Origin: Azorinus chamasolen
Lineage: Eukaryota > Mollusca > Bivalvia > Cardiida > Solecurtidae
Direction: 5' to 3'
DNA: 64,000 nucleotides
Assembly (NCBI GenBank): GCA_963576725.1
Contig: OY755237.1
Location: 67,825,472-67,889,471, forward strand
Below are positions 50,393 to 59,290 of the stretch, piece by piece. Below the pieces are notes generated by a model. That model was not told where the DNA came from. It saw nothing but the letters and a program-made list of their open reading frames with translations, and searched no databases. Both the position numbers and the translations under genes were made by a program. Position 1 is the stretch's first letter, and each line of letters begins with the position of its first letter.

Positions 50393-50519
50393 ACTACAGT
50401 AGAACATGGTTTAAAAATACAGGTGGTTGCTTAAGGCAGGACTAAAGTAAGCAACCACCTGCATTTTAAGTTTCCTATGTTCAATAAATGAATGATCGCT
50501 TAAGACAGATTCTTCTGTA
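50393..50519 (+). mobile_element. TA MITE, family T4 with centre deleted
   Basis: CAGTAGAACATGGTTTAAAA to GACAGATTCTTCTGTA; AGGCAGGACTAAAG runs straight into TAAGCAACCACCTGC. Confidence 0.72.
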
Positions 50520-50690
50520 CTTTGTTAATAAATCTAAACGTCTATAAAACATATGGATCCTTAATGCAGGACGAAAGTAATACAGAAAGTTCCTACTGGT
50601 GCTTTTGCATAACTTCCAACATGCATTAAGCAACCACCCAAACTTAGACCTATTTTTATTGGTCACTTAAGAGACGTTTTGCAGTAGTAA
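50520..50690 (+). mobile_element. TA MITE, family T4 (worn)
   Basis: CTTAATGCAGGACGAAAG and ACATGCATTAAGCAACC with GGTCACTTAAGAGACG; left terminus not clear. Confidence 0.62.
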
Positions 50691-50767
50691 AATTGAAACT
50701 GACATTATTCTACGGAGTAAATATGTCTAGTTCTTAAATATGTCTAGGCTTCAAACGTATTAGCCTT

Positions 50768-50960
50768 AAACCCTTTAACATATTATCTCATTAATATTCA
50801 TGTAATAAATGATGATACCAAGAACATTTATTAATTTCAATTAATTTTGTAATGGCCTGTGGAACACAGGCGAATTTGCCTTTTGCGAAACTTTAGATTA
50901 TCTGTAAAATTCTACAGATCTACTACGTTTGCAAAGACGGGTTGACGGGTTAACTCCCAT
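50768..50960 (+). mobile_element. family A MITE with hairpin reduced
   Basis: AACCCTTTAACATATTATC to GACGGGTTAA; only AGATCTACTACGTTTGC of the hairpin survives. Confidence 0.75.
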
Positions 50961-51161
50961 ATTACATCATGTACACTCATCCAAACGAATATTTGGAGCC
51001 AGTCCATTATCATGTGAAGGGTTCATGCTAAAAGAAATATATGCTGGTGAAGACCACTGACACATTAAATGCCCACTCGGGTTTCCAGTTTGGATCCTTT
51101 AGATGGCTGAGTTTACTGGTATTTCGACTGCATACTATGTACGCAAAGGTTATAAATAAAT

Positions 51162-51376
51162 TTAAACCTTTCGCTGCCAAACTCTGTCGTCTGCTAACTT
51201 TGTCGTCTGCTACAAATTTTCATTCTTTTGATTTTCTTCATTTTTGTTTCAAAAACATAGTAACAGTAACAAACAGTTTGGATCCTGATGAGACGCCGAG
51301 TTACTCGGCGTCTCATCTGGATCCAAACTGTTTGCATAGGTAATCACAGATCCGGCATTGGTAGCGAAAGGGTTAA
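51162..51376 (+). mobile_element. TTAA MITE, family D1, full length (215 bp)
   Basis: TTAAACCTTTCGCTGCC to GGTAGCGAAAGGGTTAA. Almost identical to the 46268 copy through the flank TTTTCTTCATTTTTGTTTC; perfect hairpin. A D2 remnant (CCAGTTTGGATCCTTTAG) precedes it. Confidence 0.93.
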
Positions 51377-51459
51377 AGTGTTTGTTCCATTATAACATAT
51401 CTGTTAAAGTCTAAAGTCTACCCGTCTAGCAAGTTAACTATTTCACTGTCAACCCCTAA

Positions 51460-51570
51460 CCAGTGACTACCTTTGCAAACAGCTTGGGTCTAAATGAAGA
51501 ATGTAAAAATAAAACTTAAAGCAACCGACAAAATTTGCAGACGACAATGCTTGGCGGGGAAAGAGTTATA
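51460..51570 (-). mobile_element. family D remnant
   Basis: TTTGCAAACAGCTTGGGTC and TTTGCAGACGACAATGC. Confidence 0.45.
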
Positions 51571-51639
51571 TAAAGAGATGATAAAACAAAACATTACCTT
51601 AACGTTCAGTATGTCGTGCTACACCGATATTCCTCTTGA

Positions 51640-51830
51640 GTAATTCCAACTGTTTATTTAAAACAATTAATGTACATGTCTTTACAAGTAGGTGGTTGCT
51701 TAATACAGGACGAAAGCTATGCAGAAAGCTCCTGCTGGAACCTGCCTTTCGTGACCTAGAAGTATACTTCTTTTTGGTGGTTGCTTCAGAAGTATGTTCC
51801 TGTAATACGAGCATGTACCTTAACAATTCG
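51640..51830 (+). mobile_element. T-family remnant
   Basis: AGTAGGTGGTTGCTTAATAC and GAAAGCTCCTGCTGGAAC; the right arm is lost. Confidence 0.5.
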
Positions 51831-52099
51831 TGTAGTTTTTACAACACATATTATCAATATAACCATAACAGTTCTACATGAGTATATGTATGTACCCTTC
51901 GTTCTTGTTCTATTCATGCCCTATATTACAACACTTGAGTAATCAACCAAGACTGGTAGAGGTTGCTTTATTTAAAGCATTGGTTTAAACACGTTTAAGT
52001 GGAGGGTAGTTTGTTGAAATTCAAGGTATTTTTTATACAAGCTGATAAAAATGTGGTAGTTGCCTATCAATTTAAGTTAACTTCTTATGAATTGCATAT

Positions 52100-52458
52100 A
52101 CAATGTAATCTTGTCTTAAGCGGCCATCATCATGGGTATGTAAGGTATGTGATGACTGTATTAACCCATTCCCTCATATTGACGACTTTTGACGACTCTG
52201 TAAAAGTCACTTTGTGAAACCATTGTGATAAATAGAGCATTTGCTCCTATAGGAGCAAATGCTCTATTTATCACAATGGTTTCAAACTACAAAATTCTAA
52301 AATTTTCCTTTTCTCTAGTTAATGCTCCTTTTCGGTAGATTTGTTCAAAAAGGTTGTATCTAAAAATAGCCTATGAGGGAAAGGGTTAAGGAACCGCCTA
52401 CTTTTAACATTCCTATGTTCAATAATGAATGGCCACCTAGGACAGGGTCTTCTGTACC
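52100..52458 (+). mobile_element. T4 MITE split by B
   Basis: ATCTTGTCTTAAGCGGCCATC left; GGAACCGCCTACTTTTAAC and CACCTAGGACAGGGTCTTCTG after the B copy. Confidence 0.7.
52161..52389 (+). mobile_element. TTAA MITE, family B, reference copy (229 bp), nested in T4
   Basis: TTAACCCATTCCCTCATA to GAGGGAAAGGGTTAA. The 72-bp hairpin 52216-52287 (GAAACCATTGTGATAAATAG and exact complement, centre GCTCCTATAGGAGC) has no mismatch that I can see. Confidence 0.95.
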
Positions 52459-52469
52459 TGACTGACTAT

Positions 52470-52661
52470 TAAATCCATCTAGAGCGACCATTTATTAATT
52501 AACCATGTATGTCTATAAAAGCAGGCGATTGCTGAATGCAGGACGAAAGTAATACAGAAATCTCTTGTAGGAGCTTTCAGAGTAAATTTTGTTCTGCATT
52601 AAACTACTACCTACCTTTAAGAAGACCTTTTTGTGGTCGCAATAGAGGGGATTTATTGTAC
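52470..52661 (+). mobile_element. TA MITE, family T3
   Basis: CCATCTAGAGCGACCATTT to GCAATAGAGGGGATTTATTG; core GAATGCAGGACGAAAGTAAT. Confidence 0.72.
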
Positions 52662-52750
52662 ATGTGTATGTATGTGGAAATGGGTAATTGCAGTTTGTAA
52701 ACAGCTCATACGGACTTTGTGACAAGACGAATGTTTTGATATGTAACGCT

Positions 52751-52868
52751 AACCCTTGTCCCAGTTTCCACGACCTGACCCGCATTTGCAAACAGCTTGG
52801 ATCTAGATAGACCTCGGTCTACTTTGTTTGCAAATGCGTGAAGAGGTGTTTATGTGTGGGAAAGGTTT
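52751..52868. mobile_element. chimeric TTAA MITE: D left, A right
   Basis: CTAACCCTTGTCCCAG, ACCTGACCCGCATTTGC and AACAGCTTGGATCTAG are D. After TAGACC the sequence is A: CGGTCTACTTTGTTTGC, then GTGTTTATGTGTGGGAAAGG. The switch is in the hairpin. Confidence 0.72.
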
Positions 52869-53027
52869 AGATTTACACTGTAATTGTATATATAGTAGCA
52901 CTTTAGTTACATGTATGCTGTCTCAAACATATGACGATGCAATTTCTACAAACAATTGCATCACAACAGGATACACCTAACAAGTCCAACTACAGTAACA
53001 CCTCGTTAATTCAAACACTAACATAAG

Positions 53028-53464
53028 TACAGTAAAACAGTAAAAACTCGATACTACGAACACTCAAATATGTACAATTATTGATCTTTAACCCTTTCAC
53101 CGCCATAGTCGAGTAAATCCACCACGACAAATAGTGCAGTCCCAGATCAGACGCCGCCTTTTCAAGGCGGCATCTGATCAGGGACTTCACTATTTGTCTC
53201 AATCTCTAGTTCTATATATGTGCTTTATTCCTTTGAAATTTGCATTTATTTATCTCATTTCCTTATTTTACTGAATGATTTAACAAACATAGATTGCAGA
53301 CGACAATTAGCAATTTGGCACCGAAAGGGTTAAGACAGGTGGCAGCTTAATGCAGGGTGAAAGTCATGCAGAAAGCTTCTCTAGGAGCTTTCTGCATGTC
53401 TTTTAATTTACAAAGACATAATTTCTTCATGACTTAAATTTCGTAGTATTGAGTTTTTGCCGTA
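53028..53464 (+). mobile_element. TA MITE, family T5, split by H
   Basis: CAGTAAAAACTCGATACTAC at the left (a second T start, CAGTAACACCTCGTTAATTC, precedes at 52992). After the H copy come GACAGGTGGCAGCTTAATGC and the right end TTCGTAGTATTGAGTTTTTG. Confidence 0.8.
53088..53333 (+). mobile_element. TTAA MITE, family H (246 bp), nested in T5
   Basis: TTAACCCTTTCACCGCC to GCACCGAAAGGGTTAA. Hairpin AATAGTGCAGTCCCAGATCA / TGATCAGGGACTTCACTATT around GCCGCCTTTTCAAGGCGGC. Confidence 0.9.
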
Positions 53465-53474
53465 TCATTATCGA

Positions 53475-53700
53475 TCTCAATGAATATTCATGTTCGAAAC
53501 AATCTAATGTATATTAATTAGATTGTTATCCTAGCACATGAATACATGTACTAAGGGGAATTCGGCTATGGCAGAAACTAAATAATCATTTTTATATTAC
53601 ATGTATATTGTAAGCAAACAGAGCAGATTCTGATCAGACAGTTCCTACAGGAGCCGTTTGATATGGGTCTACTCTGTATGCCAAGGCGTAGAAAATTTAA
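53475..53700 (+). mobile_element. family A MITE
   Basis: AATGAATATTCATGTTCG flank, arms AGAGCAGATTCTGATCAGAC and GATATGGGTCTACTCTG. Followed by a T2 remnant (TTAATGCAAGGTGAAAGTCA) running to 53815. Confidence 0.78.
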
Positions 53701-53959
53701 TGCAAGGTGAAAGTCACGCAGAAAGTTAATCTGAGATGACGTTCAACTTGTATTTGCCAGTCACTTGCCTAAAATAAAAGTTTACTGAAGGTTCTGTTTA
53801 GCGAGGTTTTGCTGTAAGTGTTACTCTTATACATTATGACTATTATAAACGCGCAATGCACACACTTAAATTAATAATTTCCTCGGTATGACATATCCTC
53901 TAAAATCTCATTACTTAGATAAAATAATTATACACAATAACATTCCATCCGCTTGCATT

Positions 53960-54145
53960 TCCTACGAATTTTGATTTTAATCTAGATGAGATCGCAGGTT
54001 AATCGAAATCTCGTCAGAATGCAAAAGGCTCGAAACTCTTTTGACGGACCGAGTGTCAAACAGTTTGGATCCTGATGAGAGGCTGATTTACTTGGGGTCT
54101 GATCAAGATCCAATGCAAAACTGAGTATGACAGTGAAAAGCTGGA
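53960..54145 (+). mobile_element. family D2 MITE remnants
   Basis: GACCGAGTGTCAAACAGTTTG, ATCCTGATGAGAGGCTG and TCTGATCAAGATCC. Confidence 0.55.
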
Positions 54146-54194
54146 CAAGGTTAAACTGGCGTCTCATCAGGGTGAAATAAATTATTGTCGCCTT

Positions 54195-54430
54195 TTAACC
54201 CTTTCCCTCATAGTTTTTTTTTAGATCCAACATTTTTGAATACATGTATATCTACCGAAAAGGAGCATTAATTAGAGAAAAGGATTTTTTTTAGAATTGT
54301 GTAGTTCTGAAACCATTGTGATAAATAGAGCATTTGCTCCTTAGGAGCAAATGCTCTATTTACCACAATGGTTTCAAAAAGTGGCTTTTACAGAGGCGTA
54401 AAAAGAAGTATTTATGGAGGAAAGGATTAA
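54195..54430 (-). mobile_element. TTAA MITE, family B
   Basis: TTAACCCTTTCCCTCATAG to GGAGGAAAGGATTAA; centre GCTCCTTAGGAGC. Confidence 0.9.
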
Positions 54431-54464
54431 GCATTATGCATGTGGCAATAGTTTTAGAGAAACT

Positions 54465-54560
54465 ATAATGGCCCAGTGTCAAACAGTTTGAATCCTGATG
54501 AATCTGATCTTGATCCAAACTGTTTGCAAACACGAGTCAAGTCGCAAATAGATAGTGGGA
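54465..54560 (+). mobile_element. family D2 with centre deleted
   Basis: AACAGTTTGAATCCTGATGA is followed at once by ATCTGATCTTGATCCAAAC. Confidence 0.6.
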
Positions 54561-54561
54561 T

Positions 54562-54715
54562 ATAGTAGAACCCCTCTAATGCGTCCACTTAATGAATAAA
54601 CATAGCTGTCTCTATAAGCAGGTGGTTGCTTTAAGCAGGACGAAAGTGCATTAAGCTACCACATGCCTCTGCTGCACAGAATTATGCCCCTTTTTGTGGT
54701 CGCATTAGAGCGGAA
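54562..54715 (+). mobile_element. T3 MITE with centre deleted
   Basis: AGTAGAACCCCTCTAATGCG to TGGTCGCATTAGAGCGG; GCAGGACGAAAG is joined to TGCATTAAGCTACC. Confidence 0.75.
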
Positions 54716-54804
54716 CAGATTTTTGGAACAGAACAGAACAGCGGTTTTACATTATATGTTAATCAGCGTCTAGCCAGTGCGAACCTTTTAATTCATTCAA
54801 TAAT

Positions 54805-54905
54805 ATGCCGAGACCAATTTTGATGAAGTTTGCAAACAGCATTGGATCCAGATGTGACACCGAGTGACTCGGCTTCTCATTAAGATCCAAACTGTTTGAT
54901 ACGTG
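54805..54905 (-). mobile_element. family D hairpin
   Basis: AACAGCATTGGATCCAGATG / CTCATTAAGATCCAAACTG around CCGAGTGACTCGG. Confidence 0.65.
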
Positions 54906-54922
54906 TACTAAGACATTCACGT

Positions 54923-55167
54923 TTTAACCTTCTACACTCCATAAATACGTCTTTCTACGCATTTGCCATCAGGGTAGACCCAGATCAGACGGTTACTATA
55001 GGAGCTGTCTGATCTGGGTCTGCTCTGTTTGCTGATGGGATAATATAGATCTGATTCTAGTTTCTAGTTTCGCAAAAAGCATGTGTTGATAATCCATTTT
55101 AAAAACTAATCTGATTAATATTCATTATATCATCATTTCTTACATAAGTATTCATGGAGGAAACGTA
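54923..55167 (-). mobile_element. TTAA MITE, family A
   Basis: TTAACCTTCTACACTCC to GGAGGAAACGTAA; arms AGGGTAGACCCAGATCAGAC and GTCTGATCTGGGTCTGCTC carry CCCA on both sides, unlike most copies. Confidence 0.85.
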
Positions 55168-55290
55168 ATAGACATGTACATTTAGCAGAAACTGTATCTG
55201 CATACGAAAGCTACTTAATGTTGAAGGAGAGAACACATCCTAAGCTAAATGATACGAAGCATTTCAAGAGTGGCTACTTATGAAGACATG

Positions 55291-55505
55291 TTAACCCTTT
55301 CCCTGTTGAATATTCATGTCAGAAATAATGATGTCATAAATATTCAATAGCTGAATATTTATAATGACATATGTACAACGACGTTTTTGGGGTAAGTAGA
55401 AACTGTAGAGTTAAAATATACCCCGGTATAATAATGTCATAAGCTAACATAGCAGATCAGGATTTTGACAGCTCCTACAGGAGCCGTCTGATCTGGGGCA
55501 CTATA
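55291..55505 (+). mobile_element. family A MITE, right end replaced by M1
   Basis: TTAACCCTTTCCCTGTTG flank and centre AGCTCCTACAGGAGCC; after GTCTGATCTGGGGCACTATA the M1 repeat takes over. Confidence 0.75.
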
Positions 55506-55765
55506 TGTTTCTATAGAAAACAAGGCACCCCTGGGGCAGGGGCAATTTTGACCCCTGGGACATAATTTACATGTATATAACTTTTGTAGAGGACCTACAG
55601 ATGATGTTTTGTGCCTAAGATGAAAGCTGAGAACCCTGTAGATTCAGAGGAGAAGATTTTTAAAGGTTCAAATTGTTGACAACGGACGACGCATGCAGAC
55701 GGAAGACGGACATCAGGCGCTCACAAAAGCTCATCCTGAGCATTTTGTGCTCTGGTGGACTAAAA
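55505..55765 (+). repeat. dispersed mollusc-type repeat M1
   Basis: TTTCTATAGAAAACAAGGC, CATAATTTACATGTATATAA, GAAAGCTGAGAACCCTGTAG and GAGCATTTTGTGCTCTGGTG. Shares its first part with 19490-19600. It separates an A copy missing its right end from a B copy missing its left end. Confidence 0.6.
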
Positions 55766-55912
55766 AGGGAACGTTTAGAATTGTGTAGATTGAAACCACT
55801 GTGATAAATAGAGCATTTGCTCACATGGAGCAAATGCTCTATTTATCACAATGGTTTCAAAAAGTGACTTTTACAGAGGTGTCAAACGGCGTCAATATGA
55901 ACGAATGGGATA
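55763..55912 (-). mobile_element. family B MITE, left end missing
   Basis: AGGGAACGTTTAGAATTGTG, then a full hairpin with centre TTGCTCACATGGAGCAA, ending GAACGAATGGGATAA. Confidence 0.82.
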
Positions 55913-55949
55913 AAAGACTCAAGGATAACAAATTAAAAGACAAACTTCT

Positions 55950-56112
55950 ATTCAATTCAAGATAGTTTATTTGTACAAATAAATACCATAATCAAGGCTG
56001 TAAATAAGATGTGTATTGATCTAAATTAAACTTTCTCAACCAACTCCTATTGTGCTGCTACTTTGAACTGACTCTAATCAGTAGCCGCAATATAGGGTTT
56101 GGCAAAAAAAAC
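55950..56112 (+). mobile_element. family F remnant
   Basis: ATAAGATGTGTATTGATC and CGCAATATAGGGTTTGGC; left arm lost. Confidence 0.5.
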
Positions 56113-56114
56113 CA

Positions 56115-56343
56115 TTAACCCTTTCACCGCCAATGTCGCCTTTATGCACCACGACAAATAGTGCAGCCCCAGATCAGACGCCGCCTTTTCAAGGCGGCGT
56201 CTGATCAGGGACTTCACTTTTTGTCTCAATCTCTTTATTCCTTTTAAATTTGCATTTATTTATCTCATTTCCTTATTGTACCAAATGATTTAACAAAATT
56301 AGATTGCAGACGACAATTAGAAATTTGGCGCCAGAAGAGTTAA
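56115..56343 (+). mobile_element. TTAA MITE, family H, reference copy (229 bp)
   Basis: TTAACCCTTTCACCGCC to GGCGCCAGAAGAGTTAA. GC-rich hairpin core ATCAGACGCCGCC with complement; flank GCAGACGACAATTAG resembles the D1 flank. Confidence 0.92.
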
Positions 56344-56478
56344 CTTAGTATTTCTTTAAACTTTTACTCCGTAAGTATGCCTTCTAATGCCTTTGCAAAC
56401 AGTGTAGGCCAAGATTAGATGACTCCATTTAGGATTCCTCTGATTAGGGTCTGCCCTGTTTGCTTACGTAATTATATA

Positions 56479-56802
56479 TACAGTTGAATTTCAATATCTC
56501 GAACTCGGGTAACTCGAACTTCAGAATAACTTTAAGTAAAAGTTTAGACGTTCCAAAATTTACAATACAGTATTGTTCTAAAATTTATCACTACGCATAT
56601 CTAGAAACACATCCAACAGCTTAATGCAGGTCTAAAGTAATGCTGAAAGCTCCTACAGGAGCTTTCTGCATTACTGTAGAGCTGCATTAAGCTGTGAACT
56701 GGAGAAAATGTTTAGATTAGAAATCGGTATGACTCGCACCTCTGTTATCTAGAAGTAATTTGTATGGATCCTTGAAGTTTGAGATATCGAAGTTCAACTG
56801 TA
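56479..56802 (+). mobile_element. TA MITE, family T6, nested in A
   Basis: TA-CAGTTGAATTTCAATATCTC to GATATCGAAGTTCAACTG-TA. The termini are the classic pogo/Tigger form, yet the core is the same T palindrome (CAGCTTAATGCAGGTC ... GCATTAAGCTG, centre CTCCTACAGGAG). Confidence 0.88.
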
Positions 56803-56850
56803 GATACGATTCGACAATTTCTGCCATGGCCAAAATTTCCTTTGTTCATG

Positions 56851-57058
56851 TACAGTAAAACTTCTCTATAATGGCCACTAATTAACATCAACTATTTTGT
56901 GTTAAAGGCAGTTGGCTGCTTAAAGCAATGTGAAAGTTAAACAAAACGCTCCTATAGGAGCGTTTTGTTTGACTTTCACCTTGCTTTAAGCAGCCACCTG
57001 CCCTAAATACCAACTAATTAACACAATTTAGTGGTCGTTATAGAGAGGTTTTATTGTT
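56851..57058 (+). mobile_element. TA MITE, family T1, nested in A
   Basis: TACAGTAAAACTTCTCTATA to AGAGAGGTTTTATTG; centre ACGCTCCTATAGGAGCGT. Confidence 0.9.
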
Positions 57059-57141
57059 CTATTATAGAAAAGAATCTTACATAATTAGTCATGGAGTAAA
57101 GGGTTAATACCACTCTAATCTACAGCTATGATAATATTAAC

Positions 57142-57390
57142 ATAAACCCTTTCCTCCATGAATATTCATGTAAGAATTAATGACGTCATTGATACTAATT
57201 AGATAAATTTGTTATAATAACAAATGGAAACTGGGATTTTGGACAGACAGAAACTGTAAAATCATATCTATATTATTATATCATAAGCAAACAGAACAGA
57301 CCCTGATCAGACTTCTATAGAAATCGTCTGATCTGGGTCTACTCTGTTTGCAAAGGCATAGAAAGGCATATTTATAGAGTAAAGGGTTAA
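57142..57390 (+). mobile_element. TTAA MITE, family A
   Basis: ATAAACCCTTTCCTCC to GAGTAAAGGGTTAA; the centre is shortened to CAGACTTCTATAGAAATCG. Confidence 0.88.
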
Positions 57391-57539
57391 CATTATATTA
57401 ATTATATATACACACATTGATGTATACAAATATCATCATGTGAAAACAAAAAGCATTCATATACATGTACATAATTTTGGTATAAAACATATATCACAAA
57501 CACAGAAATGTTGGTATTAAATAACCTCGCTTATACCAC

Positions 57540-57731
57540 TACAGTAAAACGTTTCTAAACCGTAAAATAAATATCGGTCTTGGAGACCGGTGGCAGCTGA
57601 ATGCATGGTGAAAGTTATGAAGAAAGCTTGGCGCTTTCTGCATGACTTTCGACCTGCATTAATCAGCCATCTGCCTAAAAGCATCTAAATTATTCTCTAC
57701 TAGAATTCCGGTTTAGAGAGGTTTTACTGTA
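57540..57731 (+). mobile_element. TA MITE, family T2
   Basis: TACAGTAAAACGTTTCTAAAC to GAGAGGTTTTACTGTA; centre GAAAGCTTGGCGCTTTC. Confidence 0.88.
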
Positions 57732-57750
57732 CCAAAATAAGTAAATTGAG

Positions 57751-57815
57751 GATTTGGTGCAAAGCTATTGTAACTCCTTGTGAAGGAGTTACAATAGTTT
57801 TGCACCAAACCCTCG
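57751..57815. repeat. 65-bp palindrome, unclassified
   Basis: GAGGATTTGGTGCAAAGC and GTTTTGCACCAAACCCTC pair with two mismatches, through ATTGTAACTCCTT and its complement. No MITE flank. Confidence 0.75.
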
Positions 57816-57949
57816 AAATGTATTATTCATTTTAAAAACAGGTGGTAGGTTAATGCAGAACAAAGTATGATTGTATGTAATATATGTCCAGATGTGTGGA
57901 TACACACGCAGGATTTGGTCTTAACCTTTTACATCATAGATATGCCATG

Positions 57950-58140
57950 CAAACCCTTTACACCATAAAAAGGCCTTTCTACACCTTTGGAAGCAGAGAA
58001 GAACCATATCAGATGGCTCATATAATACAGATATGATTCTACAGTTTCTGTCATGGCCAAACATTCCTGTGCTATCATAATAAATTAGTATCTATGACGT
58101 CATTATTTCTTACATGAATATTCATGGGGTAAAGTGTTAA
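57950..58140 (-). mobile_element. family A MITE with right arm deleted
   Basis: AACCCTTTACACCATAAAA to GGGGTAAAGTGTTAA; GAGAAGAACCATATCAGATG then CTCATATAATACAG. Confidence 0.75.
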
Positions 58141-58191
58141 CACCTGTGCAAACATGGTCTACTGTTTGCAAAGGATCTATGTGATAAAGGT

Positions 58192-58391
58192 TTAACCCAT
58201 TCTCTCGTAGGCTATTTTTAGACCCAACCTCTTTGAATAAATCTACCATTAACTAGAGAAAAGGGCACTTTTAGAATTTGTAGATTGAAACCATTGCGAT
58301 AAATAGAGCATTTGCTCCTATAGGAGCAAATGCTCTATTTATCACAATGGTTTCAACAGGTGATTTTACAGAGGCGTAGAAAAAGGGTTAA
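58192..58391 (-). mobile_element. TTAA MITE, family B
   Basis: TTAACCCATTCTCTCGTAG to GAAAAAGGGTTAA; part of the TACCGAAAAGGAGC block is lost; perfect centre. Confidence 0.88.
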
Positions 58392-58499
58392 ACTAAATAC
58401 ATGTATTGAGACGAGTAAATAGCATGGTGTCTCAGTATGAAATATCAGCAGTTAAAACAAAGATACACAAAACAAAACAAATCTATTTGTAAAAGATCA

Positions 58500-58935
58500 T
58501 TAAACTTTCACTTTTTATTCCATGATTATTCATGTTAGAAATAATTTCTGTGTGAATATTAATTAGTTGAATTTTTATGATGACATCTGAACATATTCTC
58601 CAGCCATGGCAGAAACTATAGATCTATATAATTTCACAAGCAAACTGAGCAGACCAAGATCAGACAGCTCCAACAGGATCGATCTGGACTGTGTCCACTC
58701 TGTTTGCAAAGGTATAATAACTATCAATGAAGTACAGTAAAACCTCTCTATGCCGACCACTAAATTGTGTTAATTAGATGGTGTTGCTTAAAGCAAGGTG
58801 AAAGTAAGACAGAACGCTCCTATAGGAGCGTTCTGTTTTACTTTCACCTTGCTTTAAGCATCCACCTGCCTTTAACACAAACTACTTGGTGTATTTTTGT
58901 GGTCGTTATAAAGAGGTTTTACTGTAAATGGTTAA
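58500..58935 (+). mobile_element. family A MITE with T1 inserted near its right end
   Basis: TTTTATTCCATGATTATTC left flank and arms CTGAGCAGACCAAGATCAGA / GTGTCCACTCTGTTTGC. The terminal AATGGTTAA lies beyond the T1 copy. Confidence 0.78.
58733..58926 (+). mobile_element. TA MITE, family T1, nested in A
   Basis: TACAGTAAAACCTCTCTATG to AAGAGGTTTTACTGTA; part of the GCAGGTGGCTG arm is missing on the left. Confidence 0.88.
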
Positions 58936-58939
58936 ACAA

Positions 58940-59290
58940 TGTCTAACACTTGTCTGTATGTCAATTTATTGAAATACATGTACTCACTACTAAAAATCTA
59001 TACTGCACAATTTAAGCAATACAGCAAGAGCATTTATAAACTGTAGGTTGAATCCTTCTGTAACTTCTGTGACATGGTTGGTGTCACTGGAAAATGGTTT
59101 ATTATGACCATGACAAATAGTATAGAGTCAGATTAGGAGCTGCACTGACACATGGCAACAGGTTATGGTCTACAATGTTGTGATTTATCGGAGAAGCCAC
59201 TAGAACTAGGTTTGTTCTTGTATCAAAAACAAATGCCTCCCCCATTCATCCTCTTTCCAATACACTAGCGTAATATCTACATAGATATGT
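58940..59290. other. unique AT-rich leader to the satellite
   Basis: No gene; AAACAAATGCCTCCCCC at 59227 resembles AAACAATATGTCTCCC at 60035 on the far side of the array. Confidence 0.35.

Larger units (their letters stand above)
56356..57107 (-). mobile_element. family A MITE containing two TA-family insertions
   Basis: TTAAACTTTTACTCCG to GGAGTAAAGGGTTAA. Removing the T6 and T1 copies leaves about 220 bp of contiguous A sequence, including GCCATGGCCAAAATTTCC between them. Confidence 0.85.
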
